Source: Acidobacteriaceae bacterium
Lineage (GTDB): Bacteria; Acidobacteriota; Terriglobia; Terriglobales; Acidobacteriaceae
Assembly: GCA_003140705.1 (NCBI GenBank)
Contig: PLKU01000313.1
Location: forward strand, 22,016 to 33,650
DNA length: 11,635 nt
Direction: 5' to 3'
Every line of letters begins with the position of its first letter. The stretch's first letter is position 1. The notes under the pieces were generated by a model. The model saw only the letters and a program-made list of their open reading frames with translations, did not search any database and was not told the DNA's origin. The position numbers and the translations under genes were made by a program. Shown here in pieces: positions 1-7,641 of the stretch.

Positions 1-2
1 CC

Positions 3-2006
3 TGGGGCCTCGTGCTGGCTCTTTCTCTGCTGATGCCGCTGATGATGCGCTGCCATTGGCTGTCACCTGCAATCGCAATCAAGGTTCCTTTCCCCGCGTG
101 GATGCAGTCATCGGAATCCCGGCCGGCGACGGCGCCCAATGCGATCTCTGCGCCAATCTCCGCCGTGTCCACTCATCGGTCGCCTGAGCGCTTTGCATCT
201 TCAGAACCATACCCGGCGACGGGAGACCGCTTTCCTGCTCCGACCGTCTCGAGCATGCGGTTCGATTCGCCGAGTCCAGCGCAATCTAAGCCAGAGCCCG
301 GATCTCAAGCGGCTCCCGTGACCGGATCAGGCTTGAGTCTTCGCCAGCCATTAACGCTTGCCGGCGTGTTCTATTTGATCGTCTGCGCGGGGCTCCTGCT
401 ACGGATGACCTATGGCCTGTGTCTGGCGATGAAGATTTGGGCGTCTGCGCAACCAATCTTGCCAGAACAAGGACCGGACTTCGCCCCAGGGTTGCGCTGG
501 CGGTGGAGCGAATTGGTTGCATCCCCTGTCACCATCGGTTCTGGAATCGTCTTGCCGGCGGACTATATCCACTGGGAAATGGAGAAGTTGCGCATTGTGC
601 TGGCTCATGAGGGTTCTCATATCCGCCAGGGAGACTTTTACTTGCAAATGCTTGCTGGGGTCTATTCCTCTTTATTTTGGTTTAGCCCGTTCGCATGGTG
701 GCTAAAACGAAAGCTTTCAGAGCTGGGTGAGGTCATCAGTGATCACGCCGGGCTACAGGAGGCTGCCAGTTGCACCTCGTACGCCCGGATTCTACTTGAA
801 TTCGCGGCAATGCCGCGCCCAACCCTAGTAGGAGTTGCCATGGCTCGCACCAGTAATCTTTCTCGTCGCATAGAGCACTTGTTGAACGATTCAAGTTTTC
901 GTCAGGCCTTTGCAGGGAGCCGCCGTCGCACGCTTCTGGCCGTGCTCCTGGTGCCAGCGGCACTCTTCGCTGCTACTTCGCTGGTTAGGGTTGAGGCGGC
1001 GCAGGCGGCGCCACCAGCCTCACTTCAAGGTGTGCCCGCGGCTGTACCTGAGCCTCCTGCTGAGCCTGTGGTCGCGGTCCCGGCGAAAGTTGGCCCGGTC
1101 GATCCAGTGCTCGCTGCACCGCCTGCTCAATCTCAAGCCCAGGTAGCGCCCGCTGCTCCAACTGCGCCCGTAGCGCCCGGCGGAGTGACGCCTGTGGCGC
1201 CTGCGAACGAGTCCGTTGCTCCAATGCCGCCTCCGCCTCCGAGCCAGAGCGGCGACACTGTCGGGGACTCCCAGTCCGAGACCACCACCAATTCAAATGG
1301 CGATGCTGTCCCGTCTAAACGCATTTACAAGGGCCGCGGTTACGCCTATTCGTATTCCACGAACGGCGACTCCTGGGCTCTGGTCACCGATCGGAGCGAG
1401 CACGTTATGTTCTCAGGTGACTGGCACAACAGCACAAGGGACATGCTCGACAAGGTGCGCAGCCAAGGGCACGAGAAATTCCTCGTCTTCACGCACGACG
1501 GCAAGTCTTACTTCCTGGATGACCCTGCAGTGATCGGCCAGATTGAGGCTATGTACAAGCCGATGGAAGACCTTGGCCGCCAACAGGAAGAACTGGGTAA
1601 GCAACAGGCTGCGCTAGGTAAACAGCAGGAAGGCCTTGGCCGCCAACAACAGATGGCCAGGATACCCACACCCGATCTGTCTAAGGAGATGGCGGAATTG
1701 AATGCAGCGATGGCCAAGCTTCAGGAAAAACAAGCCGGCACTATCAGCCAAGAGGAGCTGGCCGACCTGCAACGTAAGATCGGGGCCATACAGGGAAGAC
1801 TTGGCGCTTTACAAGGCAAGATGGGTGGAGAAGAGGGCAAATTCGGAGAAATGCAGGGCAAGCTAGGCGCGGAACAAGGCAAGCTAGGCGCAGAACAGGG
1901 GCGCCTTGGGGCCGAGCAAGGCAGAATCGCGAATGAAGCCAACCAAAAGGTGATAGCGATCATTGGCGAAAGCCTGAGTAACGGCAAGGCCCACCCTGTC
2001 CAGTAG
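3..2006 (+). CDS. M56 (BlaR1/MecR1-type) membrane metallopeptidase, 5' end outside window
   Basis: The reading frame is open from base 3, so the gene begins left of the window; the GTG at 12 is probably internal. Residue numbers here count from that GTG. Hydrophobic segments lie near 1-12, 115-140, 209-231 and 303-325. The zinc motif HEGSH is at 199-203 (H199, E200, H203), and E240 in GEVISD fits the third ligand, matching the M56 pattern in BlaR1 and MecR1. A Pro/Ala-rich linker (about 328-415) follows, then a small domain (about 430-515, with YFLDDPAVI near its end), then two heptad-repeat blocks separated by a short helical stretch. In the family the protein senses an external signal and cleaves a BlaI-type repressor; no blaI is visible, but it would normally lie upstream, outside the window. 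The family call is secure. The signal sensed is unknown, and there is no visible penicillin-binding domain, so beta-lactam sensing is not implied. Confidence 0.88.
   Translation, partial: WGLVLALSLLMPLMMRCHWLSPAIAIKVPFPAWMQSSESRPATAPNAISAPISAVSTHRSPERFASSEPYPATGDRFPAPTVSSMRFDSPSPAQSKPEPGSQAAPVTGSGLSLRQPLTLAGVFYLIVCAGLLLRMTYGLCLAMKIWASAQPILPEQGPDFAPGLRWRWSELVASPVTIGSGIVLPADYIHWEMEKLRIVLAHEGSHIRQGDFYLQMLAGVYSSLFWFSPFAWWLKRKLSELGEVISDHAGLQEAASCTSYARILLEFAAMPRPTLVGVAMARTSNLSRRIEHLLNDSSFRQAFAGSRRRTLLAVLLVPAALFAATSLVRVEAAQAAPPASLQGVPAAVPEPPAEPVVAVPAKVGPVDPVLAAPPAQSQAQVAPAAPTAPVAPGGVTPVAPANESVAPMPPPPPSQSGDTVGDSQSETTTNSNGDAVPSKRIYKGRGYAYSYSTNGDSWALVTDRSEHVMFSGDWHNSTRDMLDKVRSQGHEKFLVFTHDGKSYFLDDPAVIGQIEAMYKPMEDLGRQQEELGKQQAALGKQQEGLGRQQQMARIPTPDLSKEMAELNAAMAKLQEKQAGTISQEELADLQRKIGAIQGRLGALQGKMGGEEGKFGEMQGKLGAEQGKLGAEQGRLGAEQGRIANEANQKVIAIIGESLSNGKAHPVQ
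1572..1655 (+). repeat. First heptad block in the M56 tail (LGxQQxx x4)
   Basis: Four successive seven-residue units (LGRQQEE, LGKQQAA, LGKQQEG, LGRQQQM) are encoded here. Codon use varies between units, so this is conserved protein periodicity rather than a fresh DNA duplication. The spacing of Leu suggests an amphipathic, possibly coiled-coil helix, although a Gly in every heptad is unusual for a stable coiled coil. Confidence 0.8.
1779..1925 (+). repeat. Second heptad block in the M56 tail (hydrophobic-GxxQGK/R x7)
   Basis: Seven consecutive seven-residue units run from IGAIQGR to the last LGAEQGR. Two neighbouring units (1857-1877 and 1878-1898) are 21-nt direct repeats that differ only at two third-codon positions, which points to recent slippage or duplication of one heptad. 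Copy number may vary between strains. Confidence 0.8.
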
Positions 2007-2024
2007 CTTTGCTCCCGGCAAAGC
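2006..2024 (+). terminator. Hairpin at the M56 stop codon, possible weak terminator
   Basis: A perfect 7-bp stem (GCTTTGC at 2006-2012, GCAAAGC at 2018-2024) with a 5-nt loop begins on the last base of the M56 stop codon. No T-tract follows, so it is not a canonical intrinsic terminator. It could stabilise the mRNA 3' end or act with a factor. Confidence 0.3.
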
Positions 2025-2136
2025 CACAGCGGACGCAACGCAAGCTGGACGCTTCCAGACGAGCGGTTACAGCATCTTCAGTCGAAACGCCGGAGTGCAG
2101 GATATTCGTGGGCTTTCCAATCGAATGACGCTCCAC

Positions 2137-2174
2137 GGGGAAATTCGCCGAGGTAGTTGGCGCCGGATTTCCCC
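2137..2174. repeat. Imperfect 14-bp inverted repeat between M56 and carbonic anhydrase genes
   Basis: The left arm 2137-2150 (GGGGAAATTCGCCG) pairs with 2161-2174 (CGCCGGATTTCCCC) around a 10-nt loop, with one G-U wobble and one mismatch. No T-run follows. It sits in the otherwise non-coding 2007-2279 spacer, about 105 bp before the carbonic anhydrase start. Possible roles are a 5' leader structure, a protein-binding site or a remnant repeat. I see no confident -35/-10 pair in this spacer. Confidence 0.45.
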
Positions 2175-2264
2175 GGAAACCAATTCAGATTATCTTCATG
2201 TTCTGGGACGAACCTGCGCCGAAAGAATAGAATTCCTTCGTGCCTCTAAAAGTCTTTTGATCAT

Positions 2265-2268
2265 GGAG
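2265..2268 (+). promoter_or_regulatory. Ribosome binding site of the carbonic anhydrase homologue
   Basis: GGAG lies 11 nt before the ATG at 2280. That ATG is followed directly by a signal peptide, which supports it as the start. Confidence 0.55.
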
Positions 2269-2279
2269 ATGAATTCTCA

Positions 2280-3026
2280 ATGCGCTTTCCCGCACTTGCC
2301 GCAATCGCTCTATTAATGGCCACCGTTGCCTCCGCGCAAACCACTACTCCCTGGGACTACGAGGGCAAGCGAGGCGCGCTGGTCTGGGCCAAGCTCGATC
2401 CGGCCTTCAAGGCGTGTTCGCAAGGTCACGAGCAGTCGCCAATCGATATTCGTGGTGCCCACCTGAATAAGAATCTCCAGCCCATTGAATTCCATTACAT
2501 CGCCGGCCCGGTCACCATGGAGCACAACGGCCACACGATCGTGGTCCACGTAGACCCCGGCAGCTACATCGTCGCTGATGGCGTTCGCTACGACCTCGTC
2601 CAATTCGACTTCCACCACCCTGCCGAAGAACCGGTGAATGGTAAGTTGACTGACATGGATGTCCAGCTGCTGCACCGGAGCGCCGACGGCAAGCTGGCCG
2701 TGGTGGTCGTTCGGCTTGCCGAAGAAGTGGGCAATCCCAACGCCGTGCTTGCCACGCTCTGGGAGCATCTGCCCAAAACGGCCGGCCAGACAATGAAAGT
2801 CACGGATTTGGTGAGCCCCGGCGGCCTGCTTCCGACGGACCGTGGCTATTGGACCTACATCGGCTCACTCACCACCCCTCCCTGCACTGTGGGTGTTCGA
2901 TGGTTCATCTTCGAGCAGGAGTTAAGTCTCAGCCGCGACCAGTTGCGCGCTTTCGGAGCGCTGTTCGAGGTCAATTCCCGGCCCCTTCAGGACACGCACG
3001 GCCGTCGCATTGAAGCAAACGAGTAG
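2280..3026 (+). CDS. Exported alpha-carbonic anhydrase homologue with altered zinc site
   Basis: This 248-residue protein starts with a signal peptide (1-19, cleavage likely after ASA). The alpha-CA fold signatures follow: WDYEGK (25-30), QSPIDI (52-57), NGHTI (83-87; H85 matches the proton-shuttle His64 of human CA II), QFDFHHPAEE (108-117; E116 matches Glu106) and GSLTTPPC (195-202; T198 matches Thr199). C46 and C202 match the disulfide seen in bacterial alpha-CAs. The enzymes hydrate CO2 in the periplasm using zinc held by three His. Here the first ligand position is Asp (D110) and the third is Gln (Q129), leaving only H112. Both codons, GAC and CAG, are one base from a His codon. Family membership is clear; normal catalysis is doubtful. 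It may be a binding protein like the vertebrate CA-related proteins, or a weak zinc enzyme. Confidence 0.9.
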   Translation: MRFPALAAIALLMATVASAQTTTPWDYEGKRGALVWAKLDPAFKACSQGHEQSPIDIRGAHLNKNLQPIEFHYIAGPVTMEHNGHTIVVHVDPGSYIVADGVRYDLVQFDFHHPAEEPVNGKLTDMDVQLLHRSADGKLAVVVVRLAEEVGNPNAVLATLWEHLPKTAGQTMKVTDLVSPGGLLPTDRGYWTYIGSLTTPPCTVGVRWFIFEQELSLSRDQLRAFGALFEVNSRPLQDTHGRRIEANE

Positions 3027-3047
3027 GGTCGCAAACACAAGGGCTTT

Positions 3048-3287
3048 ATGCGAAGTGTTCTCGGGATAATCCCGCGCCACGTCCGGCTAAGGAGACTTAC
3101 GCTCCTGCTCCCTCTTGTTTTGGTTGTGCTCTCGATAGTTCTGCTGCATGCCTCGCCGGGAGTGAATGCAGCTTCGTTGAGGTATTGGCCCGGCACATCA
3201 GCCAAAAATTGGCAGGCAAGCCCGCAATCTCCCTTGTCCCGTAATGTCGTTGCAGAGACCTCTAGTTCTCAAGCGGCAATAATTTGA
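3048..3287 (+). CDS. Possible small exported protein or truncated gene remnant
   Basis: This 79-codon frame starts 21 bp after the carbonic anhydrase stop, with a weak AAGGG four bases before the ATG. It begins like an export signal: basic residues (R10, R13, R15, R16), a Leu/Val-rich core (about 18-33) and a plausible cleavage site after VNA (39-41). The following 38 residues match no family I recognise, and the frame runs 26 bp into the 3' end of the convergent HAD gene. The signal-like start argues it is or was coding; the short unfamiliar mature part suggests a truncated gene whose remainder is gone. A chance ORF is also possible. Confidence 0.35.
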   Translation: MRSVLGIIPRHVRLRRLTLLLPLVLVVLSIVLLHASPGVNAASLRYWPGTSAKNWQASPQSPLSRNVVAETSSSQAAII

Positions 3288-3951
3288 GGACCAGGCTCTG
3301 ATCGCTCGGAACACGAATTACCTCTACCTCGGTCAGATCATGGATCAGGTAGTGAGCAGCATCAAGCGATTCGATTGAATGTGAAAAGGTGGTTGCCACC
3401 ACCGTGCAGCCCGCGGCCCGGCCAGCTTTGGTTCCAGAGGCCGCGTCCTCAAAGACCACGCATTCCTCAGGCGCGAGGCCAAGAAGCGCAGCGCCAGCCG
3501 AATAGGGAGCAGGATCAGGCTTGCCTTGGCTGACACTCTCAGCAGTAATGATTCGCTCTGGCACGGGAATGTCGCCTGCGGCAAGCCGCACCCTCGCGAG
3601 TGCCTCGGTTGCGCTTGTCACAACCGTCCAACAAGATTTGGGTAGGTCAGCCAACAGCTTCATTACTCCGGGAAGAACCGCCACCCCTTCCGTGTCCTCA
3701 ATCTCCAAATCTTCGATGATTCTGTTCTCCACCTCGGGGTCGAGGTCCGGCCGCAGCTTGGCAACGGTCTCAATGCTCCGGCAGCCATGTGCGATCTGGC
3801 ATGCATAAACCGGGTCTACGCCGCGCATCTCGGCCCATTTTGTCCAACTGCGCTCCACCGAGCCAAGCGAGGAGATGAGAATTCCGTCCATGTCAAAGAG
3901 GATTCCCTTGCATCGGATCAGGACAGGGGAAAAAGCAACGGATGAGACCAT
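3262..3951 (-). CDS. HAD-superfamily (subfamily IA) sugar/polyol phosphatase
   Basis: This 229-residue protein has all four HAD motifs: DMDG (D20 nucleophile, D22 acid/base), VVTSAT (T112/S113), K144 in GKPDP, and VVFEDA (E168, D169) for Mg2+. The cap region with AHG (54-56) and the VTSA...GKPDP...VFEDAASG pattern resemble the glycerol-3-phosphatase / 2-deoxyglucose-6-phosphatase group, so a small phosphorylated sugar or polyol is the likely substrate. Motif I has Ile after DMDG, where Thr or Val is usual; this is conservative. The protein is cytoplasmic, with no signal peptide. It starts 24 bp after the AsmA-like stop on the same strand, so the two are probably cotranscribed, though no clear Shine-Dalgarno is seen. 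The exact substrate cannot be read from sequence. Confidence 0.87.
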   Translation of the reverse strand: MVSSVAFSPVLIRCKGILFDMDGILISSLGSVERSWTKWAEMRGVDPVYACQIAHGCRSIETVAKLRPDLDPEVENRIIEDLEIEDTEGVAVLPGVMKLLADLPKSCWTVVTSATEALARVRLAAGDIPVPERIITAESVSQGKPDPAPYSAGAALLGLAPEECVVFEDAASGTKAGRAAGCTVVATTFSHSIESLDAAHYLIHDLTEVEVIRVPSDQSLVLKLLPLEN

Positions 3952-3975
3952 GATTCGATTGTATCGGGAAGCAGC

Positions 3976-6711
3976 TTAGCGCTTTTTTGCAATCGTTTCA
4001 TGGGCAACGGGAAATATGACCCTGGGAGGATCACCGAACGTGACTTTGGCATCAACCACTCGCTTCCACCCACCTTGTTGCACCTGGTTCTGCTTCAGCG
4101 CAATCGTGCCGTTGGCAATCTCCGCATCCGCTGTCCAGCGATCGAAATGCGCGAGCGCAGGAGGAACCATCGATGTTGCAGCCGAGGCAGCTGGAGCCAC
4201 TGCTTTTGTCCCGGCCTGAGCGCCAACAGCACCATGCCGCCACTCGAAATGCAACGAGCCCTTCGCCGAGGCAGCCAAATCCTTGTCTGTGAACCCTGAG
4301 AGCTCAATCTTGCCGTCCGCCGTCATCACCCCTCCCGACCATCGCAATCCAAGTAACTCTCCTACGGCCACAGGATTGAGCTTCTCGAACTGTCCTTCCA
4401 GCGTGTAAGTGGGCCTGTCTCCAGTGCGAAATGTGCCGGACCCATGGCAGCTTCCGCCCAGCACTCCTCCTTCAAGGTCGGTGATTTCAGCGCCTGTGGA
4501 AACGATGCGCAGAGTTGCCGAAGCACCTTGCAGCGTGACCGGCCCCAGGATGAGCGAATCCGCCTTCACTGTGCCCTCAAGCTCCGGCCAGGCCAACGCG
4601 CTTGACTGCTTGGATGGATTCAGCCTGGCAATCAGCTCTGATATCAAGGTGCCTTGCTCATGCGCGCCCAGAATTGCAGCCTGAACGACGCCTGCATCCA
4701 GACCCGCGAACTGCATATCGAACCTGGGAGTGCAGAGGATCGGTGGATTGCAAACTGCAGGGAATCTCAAATTCACCATTCCCTTCACAGGACCGTAAGA
4801 GAAATCCACGTCATCCCAACGCACTTCTTCGGGGTCAATATGAAGCGTGGCGTTTGAAATCTCCACGTGGCTGGCGAGGTAATCGGCCTTCCAATTCGCG
4901 TTGTGCAGAGTCACTGTACCTGTGAGAGTGTCCGTCGCGGGCACGGCAGGTTCACCTGTTTGCGGCGGAGAGGCAATCGGCACCTTCCCTTGACTGGACA
5001 AACTGGTTGGTGCGACGGCAGGCGGCGGACTGCTGAAGGGTGTAGTCTCCGCTGGCAGCCACGGACCCTCCGCAGTCAGGTCTATGACCACAGGGTCTCC
5101 TGCCAGCGCGTCCAAAGCCGACGCGTTTGCCATTCCCGCCAGGTACGCCAGTTCCCTGGCTCGCACAACGCTTGCCTGGCCGCGCAATGCTAGCTGGTAG
5201 CCGGAAAGAGTCAACCTGGGCGTAACCGTCAGGGGGCTTGCTCCTCCGGCGGAAATCGCCACGCTCCCGTAGAGCGCCGCGGCGGTCGAGAAATCTCGGC
5301 CCGATGGTTGAGCTCCCACCGGCTGAAGTACCAGTCTTGGCGTCTGGATAGGTGTACCCAGCCCGTCCCCACTCAATTGAAAGCCTTCGATTACTAGACT
5401 CCCAGTGAGCGGTCCCGGCGGAGCCGGATGTGCCTTGTCAGACCCTGCTTTGCCCCGCTTGGCTTTACTTGCATCTTTATTCTGCTTACTCACTGCGGCA
5501 ATCTGTTCTGGAGTGAGTTCGGCGTAGGTAATTTTCCCGGTGATGGTGCCCTTTACCTCCAGCCCCGGGCCGAACCCGCTGCGCACTGTGCGCATCGCGT
5601 CCAGGCCGGCTGCCACGGGAATATGGTCAAGCCCCACGGAGAAGTGGGTCAGACCGCTGTCTCCAGAAAGGTCTCCAGCAACGTGAATCCGGCCGTCGCC
5701 GAGGGGAGAGTCGCAAGCCAGATTCTCGAATGCCCTACTGGAAAAATGATAGAGAAGACCGCAAGTTGCGTCGAAATCAAGTGGCGCCGCCGGAGCAAAT
5801 TCGGCGCGATGCACACCCGTGGCCCGCAATCGTGTCTTGATCTGTGCCGCATCGGCTGTGCCGTCCAAGTTCAGTTCGGCGGTCAGATCGCCGCGCCAAC
5901 CAGGGTCGTAGCCTATGATGAGCCGAGCAAGCTGGCCGAGTTGCGCGTCGCGCCACTCCATATCGAGATGCACCGGCATCTCCCTCAATTCGCCCGCACG
6001 TTTTACGCTTGCTTCAACCAGCACCACCCCGGTGTCAGCCAAATCAAGGCTTACATCGGTGCGGGCTGGTTGGCCGCGCATGCGTATGCGCCAGTCGCCA
6101 GGCTCCTCCTGCCAAAAGGATAGATCGGTATTGACCAACGAAAGCGGGAGCTTCTCCGAGCCGCTCTTGAAGTTGATGCGGGAGTTTGTTGCCTCAAGAT
6201 ACGGGAATGGCGTTGCTCTCCGATTACTTCCCGGCTCGCTGCCTGCCGCGTGCTGCGTACCGCCGCTTGCGTTGGTCCCGGCGGGCGCGGCAGCCGTTCG
6301 GAAAAGCGTATCCAGGTTCCAGCGACCGACATCGGTGCGCACCAGGTTCAAGCTGGCGTCATCTACGCTTATGCGGCTGATCTCCAACTTCCCTCGCCAA
6401 AGGGAGAGAATGCGGAAAGAGGCGGTAACCGTGCTTGCGTGCAGCACCGGTTCAGCGCCATAAGCCGGATCATCTTCGACGGTCAGGTCGGTAAGCAGCA
6501 AGGCCGGCCTTGGCAGCAGGTGCAGTTCCACCGAGGAAAGCCGCACCGGCCGTCCCAGCGACGTGGACATGAGCTGAGTGACTTTGCTCTTATAGCGGCT
6601 TAGGCTGACCAGCGGAGGCACAAACAACACCGCGAGGACGGCCAACAGCGTCGCCAGGGCCAGCCGCAGCGGGCCGAGTTTTCGTCGCCGGCCTTGCACT
6701 TCTTCCGTCAT
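3976..6711 (-). CDS. AsmA-family envelope protein
   Basis: This 911-residue protein has a short basic cytoplasmic N-terminus and one transmembrane helix (about 15-36); the rest is predicted to be periplasmic. The segment at about 50-125 (LGRPVRLSSVELHLLPRP, then LLLTDLTVEDDP and ISVDDASLNLVR) is typical of the AsmA N-terminal domain, and the 680-810 region (LEGGVLGGSCHGSGTF, GKIELSGFTDKDLAASAKG) resembles the AsmA C-terminal repeat domain. AsmA, YhdP and TamB relatives form long beta-rich structures across the periplasm, linked to phospholipid transport or outer-membrane assembly. Low-complexity linkers occur at about 404-434 (Lys/Ala-rich), 550-595 (Pro/Ser/Thr-rich) and 827-853 (Ala-rich), separating structured parts. 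It follows lepB across a 96-bp spacer and precedes the HAD gene. The family call is good; the specific cargo is unknown. Confidence 0.85.
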   Translation of the reverse strand: MTEEVQGRRRKLGPLRLALATLLAVLAVLFVPPLVSLSRYKSKVTQLMSTSLGRPVRLSSVELHLLPRPALLLTDLTVEDDPAYGAEPVLHASTVTASFRILSLWRGKLEISRISVDDASLNLVRTDVGRWNLDTLFRTAAAPAGTNASGGTQHAAGSEPGSNRRATPFPYLEATNSRINFKSGSEKLPLSLVNTDLSFWQEEPGDWRIRMRGQPARTDVSLDLADTGVVLVEASVKRAGELREMPVHLDMEWRDAQLGQLARLIIGYDPGWRGDLTAELNLDGTADAAQIKTRLRATGVHRAEFAPAAPLDFDATCGLLYHFSSRAFENLACDSPLGDGRIHVAGDLSGDSGLTHFSVGLDHIPVAAGLDAMRTVRSGFGPGLEVKGTITGKITYAELTPEQIAAVSKQNKDASKAKRGKAGSDKAHPAPPGPLTGSLVIEGFQLSGDGLGTPIQTPRLVLQPVGAQPSGRDFSTAAALYGSVAISAGGASPLTVTPRLTLSGYQLALRGQASVVRARELAYLAGMANASALDALAGDPVVIDLTAEGPWLPAETTPFSSPPPAVAPTSLSSQGKVPIASPPQTGEPAVPATDTLTGTVTLHNANWKADYLASHVEISNATLHIDPEEVRWDDVDFSYGPVKGMVNLRFPAVCNPPILCTPRFDMQFAGLDAGVVQAAILGAHEQGTLISELIARLNPSKQSSALAWPELEGTVKADSLILGPVTLQGASATLRIVSTGAEITDLEGGVLGGSCHGSGTFRTGDRPTYTLEGQFEKLNPVAVGELLGLRWSGGVMTADGKIELSGFTDKDLAASAKGSLHFEWRHGAVGAQAGTKAVAPAASAATSMVPPALAHFDRWTADAEIANGTIALKQNQVQQGGWKRVVDAKVTFGDPPRVIFPVAHETIAKKR

Positions 6712-6807
6712 GGTCTTATCGGTCGTCAGTTGTCAAAAGTCAGTGGCCTGTGATCAGTCATCAGGATTTGCGCAGATCACTGATCACGGCTCATTGACCA
6801 CTTTAGT
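6712..6807. repeat. Spacer with CGTCAG/GTCAAA element and inverted repeat
   Basis: This spacer is rich in GTCAGT-like words (6725-6730, 6739-6744, and ATCAGTCATCAG at 6753-6764). The 18-nt stretch 6720-6737 matches 7671-7688 at 15 positions. A perfect 9-bp inverted repeat, GTGATCAGT (6750-6758) and ACTGATCAC (6779-6787), encloses a 20-nt loop. It could form a hairpin after lepB (stop at 6808), but no T-tract follows in the transcribed sense. Confidence 0.6.
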
Positions 6808-7641
6808 TCAGCGGATCAGGTGCAGTGTCCGATTCCAGCGCGTGTCTGAGATGAAGTGCAGCGCCACGTGGCCCATCCAGGCCAGATTGTTGGCGATTCC
6901 GGTCTGTTCCAATTGCTCTTCTGTCGATCTGAACGACCAGTAATTCAGCAGCGGCCTGCCTACGATGTTTTCCCTGGGCACGAAACCCCAAAAGCGTGAA
7001 TCGGCGCTGTTGTGCCGGTTGTCGCCCATCATGAAGTAATGCCCCGGAGGCACCACAAGGTCTCCATTTTCGATGTAATGTGGAAAGTCGACGGCCCACG
7101 ACTCGGGAATCAGGTTTCCCGGCTCTGGATCAGGGGGCAGGGACGGAAACTCGTCGAGAAAATCGTTATGATTCTCCGGCGTTGTAGGCTTGGCGTGCGG
7201 CTGGTCCTGGGCAACGCCGTTGATGATCACGACGCCGTTGCGCAGATGAATATGATCGCCGGGAATGCCGATGAGCCGCTTCACCAGGAACAGGTATTGG
7301 GGGGCTCCGGTCACCGGGTCCGGATCAGACACCGGCTTATAAAAGACCACGATATCGTTGCGCTGAGGTTCCCGGTAGTGAACCAGCGGCATCCACTTGG
7401 TGGGTGGGGCCAGCGTAATCCGGTCCACAACCAAATGGTCGCCAACTAGCAGGGTATTCTCCATCGACCCGGACGGAATCACGAAATTCTGGCCCAGAAA
7501 CGTGAGAATAAACAGACCTACCACAAGCACCGAACAGATGCTAGCCACCGCCTCGTACGGCGTCTCTTCCACCTTTTCTTCAACGGGAACTGTCACGGCC
7601 TCAGACGGCATTTGGGTGGGCGGCGTTTTTTTCTTCGTCAT
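6808..7641 (-). CDS. lepB: Signal peptidase I (downstream copy)
   Basis: This 277-residue inner-membrane serine protease removes signal peptides from proteins exported by Sec and Tat. A charged cytoplasmic N-terminus (about 1-30) is followed by one transmembrane helix (about 31-52). Box B IPSGSMENTLLVGD holds the catalytic Ser (S59), and box D FLVKRLIGIPGD holds the general-base Lys (K121). Box E GDNRHNSADSRFWG is complete, so the enzyme should be active. The segment between boxes D and E is long and Pro-rich, with a hydrophobic-poor insert (EFPSLPPDPEPG). It is the second of two tandem lepB genes, 90 bp after the first, and ends with the same type of tail (RWNR...H). A weak AAGAG lies before the ATG. 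Confidence 0.95.
   Translation of the reverse strand: MTKKKTPPTQMPSEAVTVPVEEKVEETPYEAVASICSVLVVGLFILTFLGQNFVIPSGSMENTLLVGDHLVVDRITLAPPTKWMPLVHYREPQRNDIVVFYKPVSDPDPVTGAPQYLFLVKRLIGIPGDHIHLRNGVVIINGVAQDQPHAKPTTPENHNDFLDEFPSLPPDPEPGNLIPESWAVDFPHYIENGDLVVPPGHYFMMGDNRHNSADSRFWGFVPRENIVGRPLLNYWSFRSTEEQLEQTGIANNLAWMGHVALHFISDTRWNRTLHLIR

Noticed and set aside
985..1296. 103-codon - strand frame opposite the Pro/Ala linker of the M56 gene
   Set aside because: It is a by-product of the repetitive GC-rich linker; its translation is low-complexity.
1572..1925. CRISPR or non-coding tandem array
   Set aside because: The period is 21 nt, in frame with the M56 gene, with no spacers; it is a protein-coding heptad repeat.
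2248..2258. AAAAG-T-CTTTT palindrome before the carbonic anhydrase start
   Set aside because: Short and AT-simple; could easily be chance, and no associated promoter element was convincing.
2095..2316. 73-codon + strand frame in the spacer before the carbonic anhydrase gene
   Set aside because: It overlaps the signal peptide coding region in another frame, crosses the inverted repeat at 2137-2174 and resembles no family.
5428..6123. 231-codon + strand frame opposite the AsmA-like gene
   Set aside because: It lies wholly antisense to a well-supported coding region, has no recognisable domain and no good ribosome site; long shadow frames are expected in GC-rich genes.
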